This document shows positions 32,644 through 40,401 of a stretch of DNA of 64,000 nucleotides, piece after piece; the first letter of the stretch is position 1; every line of letters starts with the position of its first letter. Source of the stretch: JBHIYN01 sp041984235 (GTDB lineage Bacteria > Pseudomonadota > Gammaproteobacteria > Ga0077536). The translations under genes were made by a program, and so were the position numbers. The stretch covers positions 1 to 64,000 of the forward strand of contig JBHIYN010000017.1 of the NCBI GenBank assembly GCA_041984235.1, read 5' to 3'. The notes beneath the pieces are model-generated. The model was not told the origin of the DNA. It did not search any database and worked only from the letters and a program-made list of their open reading frames with translations.

Positions 32644-33900
32644 ATGCGTGGCCGAAGCTTGCTGAGCGACATTCTGCGACGGGTCTCCTTCGGGCCATGG
32701 TCGGGCGGGGACGGCGACAAGACGCTCGCGGGGGCCTGCCTCACGCTGCTCGACGAGCGCAGCGAAGCAGCGGGGCTCGCACTCGCTCGCGAGATCCTGC
32801 AGCGCTTCGAGACGGCGAGCAGCGAGGACCAGCGCGTTTTTTTCGAAACCCTGGCGCGCGAGTTCGGTGCCGACGAGGAAGCGGTTCGAGACGCCATGTC
32901 AGCGTGGAAGGCCGGCGACACGGACGGGGCCCGACGCCTGCACTATGCGTCGGAACCCAGGAGCCTCGATCTGCTGCGAACGCTGAACCGCGTGCCCGGC
33001 GCCACGGCGCAGCTGGTGAAGATGCGTTCGGAGCTGCTGCCGATGCTGAAGGACCGTTCGGATCTGGTCGGCCTGGACAGTGATTTCCGTCACCTCTTCG
33101 CATCCTGGTTCAACCGCGGATTCCTGGAGCTCAACCGCATCGACTGGAATACGCCGGCGGCGGTCCTCGAGAAGATCATCGGCTACGAAGCGGTGCACGA
33201 GATCTCCGGGTGGGACGATCTCCGTCAGCGGGTTGCCGATCCCGATCGTCGCCTGTTCGCGTTCTTTCATCCCGCCATGCGCGACGAGCCCCTGATCTTC
33301 GTCGAGGTCGCCCTGATGGAGCGGGTCCCGGCGGCGATTGCCGAGATCATCCTGCGCAGACAAGAGTCACTCGACCCGGGCATGGCGAGAACGGCCGTGT
33401 TCTACTCGATCTCCAACTGCCAGAAAGGCCTCCGGGGGATATCGTTCGGCAACTTCCTGATCAAGCAGGTGGTCACCGAGCTGATCGACGAGCTGCCGGG
33501 ACTCGAGCGGTTCGTCACCCTGTCACCGGTACCCGGCCTGCGGCGCTACGTCGGCAACGCCGCCGACGACGACCCCGCCGTCGGTGGCCTGTCTCCGCCG
33601 GCCGGTGAGCACCCTGACGACGACACGGCGCGCCGGCTGGCGACGTCGTACCTCAGGTGGGCGAAAGACGAGACCGGGCGTGCGAACGATCCGGTGGCGC
33701 ATTTTCACTTGTCCAACGGCGCCGAGCTATACGACGTGCATGCCAATGCCGACACCTCCGACACCGGCATGTCGAACTCCTGGGGTGTCATGGTCAACTA
33801 CCACTATGACCCGGCGCGCACGGAGGACAACCACCGCGCCTACGTGCGTGACGGCGTGATTGCGATGTCCTCGAAAGTGCGCTCACTCGCACGCAAGTAG
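32644..33900 (+). CDS. Malonyl-CoA decarboxylase
   Basis: This 418-aa protein covers the helical N-terminal domain and the catalytic C-terminal domain of malonyl-CoA decarboxylase. Diagnostic parts are YEAVHEISGWDDLRQRV, FAFFHPAMRDEPLIFVEVAL, VFYSISNCQKGLRGISFGNF, TLSPVPGLRRY, DPVAHFHLSNGAELYDVHAN and the end SWGVMVNYHYD. The enzyme converts malonyl-CoA to acetyl-CoA and CO2. I chose ATG 32644, preceded by GAGGAC, over an upstream in-frame start because the family begins there. It has no obvious link to neighbouring glycan or PEP-CTERM genes. Confidence 0.9.
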   Translation: MRGRSLLSDILRRVSFGPWSGGDGDKTLAGACLTLLDERSEAAGLALAREILQRFETASSEDQRVFFETLAREFGADEEAVRDAMSAWKAGDTDGARRLHYASEPRSLDLLRTLNRVPGATAQLVKMRSELLPMLKDRSDLVGLDSDFRHLFASWFNRGFLELNRIDWNTPAAVLEKIIGYEAVHEISGWDDLRQRVADPDRRLFAFFHPAMRDEPLIFVEVALMERVPAAIAEIILRRQESLDPGMARTAVFYSISNCQKGLRGISFGNFLIKQVVTELIDELPGLERFVTLSPVPGLRRYVGNAADDDPAVGGLSPPAGEHPDDDTARRLATSYLRWAKDETGRANDPVAHFHLSNGAELYDVHANADTSDTGMSNSWGVMVNYHYDPARTEDNHRAYVRDGVIAMSSKVRSLARK

Positions 33901-34416
33901 CCAGTCTGGCCATGAGCGGAAGAGACCGCGGTACGTGACGCTCACGGCGTCGCCACGAAGCGTCGCGTTCAACGCTGCCCTGCGGTCATCCCCTGCCCGA
34001 CTGCCTCACCCCGCCGAGCGCGCTCGCCCCGGGGCGGGGTCGACGGCGCGATTAGAATTTCCTCACAAGGCAAGAATCGCCGGCCGTCTTGGCAGCGACA
34101 CCTCGCTCCACGTTCTCGCGCGGGACCTTCGCATCACCTGGAAGACCGCGCGCACGGCAATCGACCAAATCTTCTCCAGGACCGGCGCCGGGATCTCTCC
34201 GCGCTCGGCAAGGTCGCCACGCAGGTGCTTGCTCTTGCACACCGACTCGGCCGGTGCCGGGCTGTCGAGCAGGCCGCAGGATAGCGCCCTGTGGTCGGCA
34301 GCTCGGGTGAGCGGCAATTCGTAGCGGCCGCCCGTCCTGTCGCTGCTCGCGGAGCAACTGGCATAATCCCGCGCTGTCCCACGCGGCGACAACCCTGGAT
34401 TCGGATCGACCAGCAC
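33901..34416. other. Gap ahead of the O-acetylation genes
   Basis: No gene is supported over these 516 bases. A minus-strand frame around 34063-34260 (ending VMRRSRARTWSEVSLPRRPA) looks more protein-like than usual but matches nothing I know. A CATAAT sequence at about 34362 could be a -10 box for the MBOAT operon. Confidence 0.4.
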
Positions 34417-35844
34417 GTGCTATTTCACAACCTGGATTTCCTCTTGTCGCTCGCAATCGTGTTCGCGGGCTACCTGGTGCTCTCGCGCGCCGCGCAGAAC
34501 GTGCTGCTGTTGGTATTCAGCTACCTGTTCTATGCCGCATGGGACTGGCGTTTCACGCTCCTGCTGGTCGCCTCCAGCCTGGTGAATTATTTCTTTGCGC
34601 CGGCAATAGCGCGCTGCCGACGCCACGATCGTCTCCTGCTTGGCGCAGCCATCGTTCTCAACCTGCTACCGCTCGCATATTTCAAGTACGCGGGATTTGT
34701 CAGCGAGAACGCCGTGGCCTTATTGCACGCACTCGGAGCGGATGTAAGCTGGGCGACGCTCGAGACCATCAACCCTGTCGGTATTTCGTTCTTCACCTTT
34801 CAGGCCATCAGCTACCTGGTCGACGTGTACCGGGGAAAGACGCGGCCGCATTTCGGCAGCGCAAGGGCGCTCGCCGACGTCGCGCTCTATATTGCGTTCT
34901 TTCCGCAGCTCATCGCCGGTCCGATCGAGCGCAGCACGCACCTGCTCGGCCAGTTGCTGCGTCGTCGCCATGTGAGCTTCGAAGCACTGCAGACCGGGGT
35001 GTGGTTGTTCGCGCTGGGGCTGGCACTGAAGACTGGGATCGCCGACGTCGTCTCACCGCTGGTCGATCGCGTGTTCGCCGATCTCGGTCAGCGCAGCCTG
35101 GGTGACCTCTACATCGGTACACTCGGGTTCGCGATCCAAATCTTCTGCGACTTCGCCGGCTACACCTTCATGGCCCGCGGCATCGCTGCCGCGTTCGGCT
35201 TCGAGCTGGTGGTCAATTTTCGGCAGCCGTATCTGTCCGCCTCGTTCTCGGATTTCTGGCGCCGATGGCACGTCTCCCTGAGCGAGTGGGTACGCGACTA
35301 TGTTTATATTCCGCTCGGCGGATCGCAGTTGAGCCCGACTCGCACCGGGCTCAACCTCGTCGCGGTGATGACCGTCATGGGTCTTTGGCACGGCGCGGGC
35401 TGGACCTTCGTGGCCTGGGGCCTGCTGCACGGCGCCTACCTTGCATTGGAACGCGTGCTGGAAAGGCCGCTCGGTGCGCTGCGTCGATGTCCTGGCGGTG
35501 CCGTGGCCTATGGCGCGATCGTGTTCCATGGCGTACTGCTGGGCTGGTACCTGTTTCGCGCGGACGATTTTTTCGACGCATGGCAAGGAATGCGAGCCGC
35601 AATCAGCACGCTCGACGTATCGCTGTCGAACGATCTCTATCTCGATGCTGCGGCCGCCGGGCCGTTCGCGACCTACCTGGTCTACTTCATCGTGCACGAG
35701 CTACCCTGCTGGCACGCGAACCGGGAGGTCCGGCTGTCAGAGCTCCATCCCGCACACCGCGTGGCGATGATCGTCACGGTCACTTTCCTCATTCTCGCCG
35801 CGGGCGGCAGCCATGAGAGTCCTTTCATCTATTTTCAGTTCTGA
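34417..35844 (+). CDS. MBOAT-family polysaccharide O-acetyltransferase (AlgI-like)
   Basis: This 475-aa polytopic membrane protein has the AlgI/DltB signatures SDFWRRWHVSLSEWVRDYVY followed by IPLGGS. The presumed catalytic histidine lies in MGLWHGAGWTFVAWG near residue 324, close to His322 of AlgI. Such proteins pass acetyl groups from the cytoplasm to a partner that acetylates exported polysaccharide. The start is most likely GTG 34417 (LFHNLDFLLSLAIVFAGY), typical for the family. The SGNH gene overlaps its 3' end by 32 bases, so the two form an acetylation pair. Confidence 0.9.
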   Translation: MLFHNLDFLLSLAIVFAGYLVLSRAAQNVLLLVFSYLFYAAWDWRFTLLLVASSLVNYFFAPAIARCRRHDRLLLGAAIVLNLLPLAYFKYAGFVSENAVALLHALGADVSWATLETINPVGISFFTFQAISYLVDVYRGKTRPHFGSARALADVALYIAFFPQLIAGPIERSTHLLGQLLRRRHVSFEALQTGVWLFALGLALKTGIADVVSPLVDRVFADLGQRSLGDLYIGTLGFAIQIFCDFAGYTFMARGIAAAFGFELVVNFRQPYLSASFSDFWRRWHVSLSEWVRDYVYIPLGGSQLSPTRTGLNLVAVMTVMGLWHGAGWTFVAWGLLHGAYLALERVLERPLGALRRCPGGAVAYGAIVFHGVLLGWYLFRADDFFDAWQGMRAAISTLDVSLSNDLYLDAAAAGPFATYLVYFIVHELPCWHANREVRLSELHPAHRVAMIVTVTFLILAAGGSHESPFIYFQF

Positions 35845-36916
35845 GACCCTGCGCGAGCTCCTCGCCAGCCGCGTGCGGATCGAGCCGGTGACGCTTACCG
35901 TCATCCTCGTCGTGTGCGCTGGCGAGTTCGCCCTGCGCGCGGCGGTCCAGGCCGACGACGAGTTAGCACGAGCACTCGCCGTCGTCAGCGAAGGCTACAA
36001 TCCGCCGCCCCACCTGTTCGACCCGGATCTCGGCTATCGCTACCAGGGCCATGCACGCAGCGTGTTCGTGCGTCCCGGCATCGAGAATGTTGTGCACACC
36101 AACGGCGACGGATTTCGCGATACGGAGTTCGTCGAAGAGAAAGCGGCCGGGACGTTCCGCATCGCGGTGCTCGGTGACAGCTACCTCGCCGGGAATCAGG
36201 TGCCGATTGCCGATCTGTGGCCCTCCGTACTCGAGGCCCGACTGCCGGCGGTGGCGGGACGGCGGATCGAGTTGCTCAATTTCGGCATAGATGGCTACCA
36301 GGTATGGAACCAGATGCGCTTGCTCGAGCAGGTACTTCCTCGCTACCACCCGGACCTGGTGCTGCTCGCGGGGATGGCCGCGCGTCCGGCCGTACCGCAG
36401 TACCGCCGCCCCTTCTCGGCCCGAACCGTGCTCATTGCCGACTCGGTCGCAGGACTCGACGAGGCAGCAGCACAGGCGGCTACCGCGGCGGCTGGAGCAC
36501 GCACCATGGTGCCTGACGTCATGATGGAGGCCGTAATGCTTTCACGTGCCGCAGTCAGGATTGCGGGGCGCGTTCCCCTCAGCCGGGTGCCTGCGTTCGT
36601 GAAGGTGAGAACCCGGCCGCGCCGCGATTACGATCTGAGCCTGGCACAGGCGCTGGATAAGATGCGTCGCACCTGCCAGACGCGAGGCGTTGCCCTTGCC
36701 GTCTCGTGGCGCCAGGACCCACCTCCCGATGTGGAGGCGCTGATTGCCGACACGGAGATGATGTCAGTGCGCGAGACCGCATTTCTTCCTGCCGACCAGA
36801 GAGTAATGACCTGGCCACGCGATGCGCACTACACCCCGTCCGGTCATCAACTCTACGCCGAGCGGTTCGCGCCATATCTGGAGGGTTTCGTTCGCGCGGC
36901 TATCGAGGCGCGGTAA
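35813..36916 (+). CDS. SGNH-type O-acetyl transfer partner, membrane-anchored
   Basis: This 367-aa protein has an N-terminal membrane anchor (VTLTVILVVCAGEFALRAAV). An SGNH hydrolase domain follows, with the nucleophile in AVLGDSYLAG near residue 122 and the Asp-His pair in RDAHYTPSGHQLY near the C-terminus. Proteins such as AlgJ/AlgX combine an SGNH domain with an MBOAT partner to acetylate polysaccharide in the periplasm. The overlap with the MBOAT gene and the topology support that role here. A deacetylase function is an alternative. Confidence 0.8.
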   Translation: MRVLSSIFSSETLRELLASRVRIEPVTLTVILVVCAGEFALRAAVQADDELARALAVVSEGYNPPPHLFDPDLGYRYQGHARSVFVRPGIENVVHTNGDGFRDTEFVEEKAAGTFRIAVLGDSYLAGNQVPIADLWPSVLEARLPAVAGRRIELLNFGIDGYQVWNQMRLLEQVLPRYHPDLVLLAGMAARPAVPQYRRPFSARTVLIADSVAGLDEAAAQAATAAAGARTMVPDVMMEAVMLSRAAVRIAGRVPLSRVPAFVKVRTRPRRDYDLSLAQALDKMRRTCQTRGVALAVSWRQDPPPDVEALIADTEMMSVRETAFLPADQRVMTWPRDAHYTPSGHQLYAERFAPYLEGFVRAAIEAR

Positions 36917-36944
36917 CGCCCGGCGAGAAAAACAGGGCAATCAG

Positions 36945-36950
36945 TACAAT
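36945..36950 (+). promoter_or_regulatory. -10 box implying a leaderless sulfotransferase message
   Basis: TACAAT lies exactly six bases before ATG 36957, with no Shine-Dalgarno sequence between. Transcription from it would begin at about the start codon. A clear -35 box is not seen, and read-through from the upstream operon is also possible. Confidence 0.35.
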
Positions 36951-36956
36951 TCGGCA

Positions 36957-38021
36957 ATGCGAGACGACGCAAGTCCCAGGAACCCCATCGTGGTCGTGGT
37001 CGGATGCCCGCGTTCGGGTACCTACCTGCTGGCACAGTACCTCCAGGCGACGCTCGGCATTGCAATGCCCCTCGAGACACATTTCATCCCCCAGTTCTGG
37101 CGCTGGCGGGTTCTGTGGGGCGACACGCGTGATCCTCAGCGCGCGCGGCTCCTGCTGGCCGCCATGGCAGCGTACACACGAATCTGGCTGGAGCGCGGCA
37201 CGCGCAGCCGCGACATCCCCGCGCAGCGCGCGGTTAGCATCCTGCCGGAGCTCGAACAACTGGCCGTTTCAAGCAGCGGGGGGCCGCTGGGAACTCTGCT
37301 GGCGAGCGTCTACGATGCGTTTGCAGAACGGCACGAATGTGCCTGGGCGGGAGACAAGAGCGCGCCGTTCGAGGCCGTCGACCCCGCGGATTATATCGCC
37401 GCGTTACCCGACGTGCGTGTGCTGCACATCATTCGTGACGGTCGCGATGTCGCGTTGTCATGGCAGTCACAATGGTTTGGTCCGGGGACAATCACCGAAG
37501 CCGCTCTCGCGTGGCAGCGACACGTGCAGCGGTACCAGGCGTGGGGCGCGCGTAACCGATCGCGCTACCACGAACTGCGCTACGAGGATTTCGTCGCCGA
37601 CCCGGCGGCAGCGCTTGGCGCCATCGCGGCATTTCTGCATCTGCCCGGCCCGACTGCCATTCCCGCCGCGCCGCGCGGAGATCTGGCTTCGCACCTGTCC
37701 GGGGAAGTGAGTCATCCACGTATTGGCGGCGCGCTCGACGCATCGTCCGTCGGACGCTGGCAGCGCGAGATGCCCCGTGCCGCGCTCGGATGTTTCGAAG
37801 CGCTGGCGGGCGATACCCTGGCCGCATGCAATTACACGCGGGCTGACGAGCCCACGCCGGGTACCGCCTATATGGCGTGCCTGCGTGGGGGCGCATGGCT
37901 GCGCGGGCATCTCTCCGTGAATTATGTGCGTAGACGCGCGCGCGCTCTCCTGCCCCCCGCCTTACGCATTGTCCAGTGTCTCCGGGCACTGCGCGGCGTC
38001 GACAGGCGCGGGAGAGTGTAG
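36957..38021 (+). CDS. Sulfotransferase
   Basis: This 354-aa protein has the PAPS-binding 5'-phosphosulfate loop VVVGCPRSGTYLLAQYL near residue 15 and the 3'-phosphate motif LHIIRDGRDVALSWQSQW. It therefore belongs to the Sulfotransfer family, which moves sulfate from PAPS to hydroxyl groups of sugars or other acceptors. Its place between O-acetylation and sugar-methylation genes suggests a polysaccharide or lipid-linked sugar as acceptor. A long basic C-terminal tail (RRRARALLPPALRIVQCL) is unusual and might bind membrane. No PAPS-synthesis gene is in the window. Confidence 0.82.
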   Translation: MRDDASPRNPIVVVVGCPRSGTYLLAQYLQATLGIAMPLETHFIPQFWRWRVLWGDTRDPQRARLLLAAMAAYTRIWLERGTRSRDIPAQRAVSILPELEQLAVSSSGGPLGTLLASVYDAFAERHECAWAGDKSAPFEAVDPADYIAALPDVRVLHIIRDGRDVALSWQSQWFGPGTITEAALAWQRHVQRYQAWGARNRSRYHELRYEDFVADPAAALGAIAAFLHLPGPTAIPAAPRGDLASHLSGEVSHPRIGGALDASSVGRWQREMPRAALGCFEALAGDTLAACNYTRADEPTPGTAYMACLRGGAWLRGHLSVNYVRRRARALLPPALRIVQCLRALRGVDRRGRV

Positions 38022-38083
38022 CGATCCGGTCGATCGGATATCCTTCCGCCTTTGTTCACCTGGACGATGCAGGAACCATCACG

Positions 38084-39346
38084 ATGCAACATGATATCGA
38101 GCCCGGACCGGTCACCGCCTGCCAGGTCTGTGGATCGACCGATCTCGAGTTGGTGATCGACCTCGGACACCAGCCCCTGTGTGATAGCCTGCTCACTCGG
38201 GCCGAACTCGACGCGCCAGAGACGAGCTACCCGCTGCGCCAGTTACGCTGCCCACAATGCACCCTGAATCTGCTCGACTACGTGGTGCCCGGAGAGGTCG
38301 TCTATCACGAGGACTACCCCTACAAGTCCGGCGTGACCCGGGAGCTTGTCAGCTACATGGATGCCATGAGCGACGCTCTCATCACACGCCATACGCTTGT
38401 GCCCGACAGCCTTATCGTGGATATCGGTTCGAATGACGGCACCCTGCTTAGCGGATTCCAGCGCCGGGGATGCCGGGTCCTCGGCGTCGAGCCGACCTCA
38501 ATCGCACAGCTCGCCCAGCAGGACGGAATCGACACCGTGCAGTCGTTTTTCAGCGAGGATATCGCCCGGCGCATCGTCGAGGACCATGGACCAGCAAGCC
38601 TGGTCACGGCGACCAACGTGTTCGCCCACATGGCGCAACTCGGCGAGACGGTGCGCGGGATCGAACGCCTCATCGGCGACACCGGCATCGCGGTGATCGA
38701 GGTGCATTACCTGCTCGACGTCATACAGCGCCGTCAGTTCGACACCATCTACCACGAGCACATTCGCACCTACAGCTTGCGCTCGCTTGCGACGCTGGTC
38801 GGTCAGTACGGGCTCGAGGTGTTCGAGGCGGAGCGCGCGAACCGTTACGGCGGTAATCTCAGGGTGCACGTCGCGAGGCGCGGCGCCCGCCCCGTCGGCC
38901 GCTCGGTTGCCGAGCTGCTGCGGGCGGAAGACGAGGCCGGTCTAGCCGATGCCGCTACCTACGAAGCGTTCCGACGTGACGTCGAGAGCACACGGATACG
39001 GACGATGGAGTTCCTCTACCAGTGCGCCGCGCGCGGTGAGCGGGTGGTTGGAAACTCGTGCCCGGGTCGCGCGAGCACGCTGATCAACTACTACGGTATC
39101 GATCCAGCACTTGTCCCCTATCTTGCCGAGCAACCGGCTTCGCTCAAGCTCGGCATGTTCCTGCCCGGGAAGCACATTCCGATCGTCGACAATGCCATCC
39201 TCCTCGAGGAGCAACCCGACTACATCGTACTGTTCGCGTGGCACTACGCCGATTCTATCGGTCCCGAGCTGCGCCGCCGCGGTATCCGTTCCAGGCTTGT
39301 CGAGCCGTTGCCGGCGTTTCGCATCGACGGGGACCTGGCAGCCTGA
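38084..39346 (+). CDS. Sugar C-methyltransferase (TylCIII/NovU-like)
   Basis: This 420-aa protein has the full layout of nucleotide-sugar C-methyltransferases. An N-terminal zinc-binding region holds CQVCGSTDLELVIDLGHQPL and RCPQC. A SAM-binding core has VDIGSNDGTLLSGF, HMAQLGETV and VEVHYLLDVIQRRQFDTIYHEH. The C-terminal domain contains GNSCPGRASTLINYYGID. These enzymes add a methyl group to a ring carbon next to a keto group of an NDP-deoxysugar. ATG 38084 has AGGAAC upstream. RfbF and RfbG in the same locus would supply CDP-4-keto-6-deoxyglucose, making this enzyme the likely branching step. Confidence 0.88.
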   Translation: MQHDIEPGPVTACQVCGSTDLELVIDLGHQPLCDSLLTRAELDAPETSYPLRQLRCPQCTLNLLDYVVPGEVVYHEDYPYKSGVTRELVSYMDAMSDALITRHTLVPDSLIVDIGSNDGTLLSGFQRRGCRVLGVEPTSIAQLAQQDGIDTVQSFFSEDIARRIVEDHGPASLVTATNVFAHMAQLGETVRGIERLIGDTGIAVIEVHYLLDVIQRRQFDTIYHEHIRTYSLRSLATLVGQYGLEVFEAERANRYGGNLRVHVARRGARPVGRSVAELLRAEDEAGLADAATYEAFRRDVESTRIRTMEFLYQCAARGERVVGNSCPGRASTLINYYGIDPALVPYLAEQPASLKLGMFLPGKHIPIVDNAILLEEQPDYIVLFAWHYADSIGPELRRRGIRSRLVEPLPAFRIDGDLAA

Positions 39347-39383
39347 ACGCCGTGGCACCGCGGGCCCGCCAAGCGCACGGTCG

Positions 39384-40373
39384 ATGAACGAGATACCGAT
39401 CCCGGAAACACGGACGGAGCGACGCCTGATCAGCGTCGTCGTGCCGGTATTCAATGAAGAGAACAACATCGATACGGCCTACGCCACGATCAGCCGCGTG
39501 TTCGAAAAGCTCGGGAATCGCTGCGATCTCGAACTCATCTTCACCGACAATCATTCCACCGACAGTTCGTTCGACCTGCTGCAAGCGCTCGCAGCGCGCG
39601 ATCCGCGGGTGAAGGTGCTGCGCTTCACACGCAATTTCGGATTCCAGTGCTCGATTCTGACCGGATTCCGACATGCACAGGGCGACGCGGCTGTGCAGAT
39701 CGACTGCGATATGCAGGATCCGGCCGAGAAGATCCCGGACTTTCTAGCGGCCTGGGAGGCGGGCGCCGACGTCGTGGTCGGCGTGCGCGAACGCGACGAC
39801 GACTCCGGGCTGATGCGCAATGCCCGCCGCCTGTTCTACTGGACCATGAGCCGCCTGTCGGACGACCATCTGCCTGCGAACGCGGGTGACTTCCGCCTCA
39901 TCGATTCCAGCATCATCGAGCAGCTCCGCGTGATAGACGATGCAACCCCGTTCGTGCGCGGACTGATCGCGACCCTTGCGCGAAACCAGGCCACGGTAAC
40001 CTACGTGCGATCGAACCGGGTAGCGGGCGAGAGCAAGTTCCCGCTGCCGAAGCTGGTGAGCTTCGCGGTCGACGGGATCCTGGCGCATTCGATCCGCCCG
40101 CTGCGCGCCGCGATCTACGTCGGGCTCGCTACGACCGCCGTCACCGCGTGCCTGATTGGCTTCTACCTGGTGCGCATGTTCCTGTTCGGCGCGAGCTGGC
40201 CGGCGGGCCTGCCCACGTTGACCATCCTGATCTTGTTTGGTCTCAGCCTGAACGGGATCTTTCTCGGCATCATCGGTGAATACGTGGGGCGCATTTACCT
40301 GCAGGTGCGGCGCCGGCCGATCGCCGTGATCGAGCGAGCAATAAACCTCGAGTCCCGACGCCTCGGGGCCTAG
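39384..40373 (+). CDS. Family-2 glycosyltransferase, GtrB/ArnC-like
   Basis: This 329-aa protein has an N-terminal GT2 domain (ISVVVPVFNEENNIDTAY, DNHSTDSSFDLLQALA, and DCDMQDPAEKIPDFL with the metal-binding aspartates). Two C-terminal membrane spans lie around residues 230-290 (VGLATTAVTACLIGFYLV and LTILILFGLSLNGIFLGII). This is the form of polyprenyl-phosphate glycosyltransferases. They load a sugar on undecaprenyl phosphate for later transfer by a GT-C enzyme in the periplasm. The next gene encodes a large membrane protein that could be that enzyme. Confidence 0.87.
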   Translation: MNEIPIPETRTERRLISVVVPVFNEENNIDTAYATISRVFEKLGNRCDLELIFTDNHSTDSSFDLLQALAARDPRVKVLRFTRNFGFQCSILTGFRHAQGDAAVQIDCDMQDPAEKIPDFLAAWEAGADVVVGVRERDDDSGLMRNARRLFYWTMSRLSDDHLPANAGDFRLIDSSIIEQLRVIDDATPFVRGLIATLARNQATVTYVRSNRVAGESKFPLPKLVSFAVDGILAHSIRPLRAAIYVGLATTAVTACLIGFYLVRMFLFGASWPAGLPTLTILILFGLSLNGIFLGIIGEYVGRIYLQVRRRPIAVIERAINLESRRLGA

Positions 40374-40401
40374 TCCCGGCCGTGCTTGCATGCCGCTCTG
40401 A

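Noticed and set aside
34063..34416. A 117-codon minus-strand protein before the MBOAT gene
   Set aside because: Composition is slightly protein-like near its end, but there is no domain, ribosome site or partner, so it was left as an empty gap.
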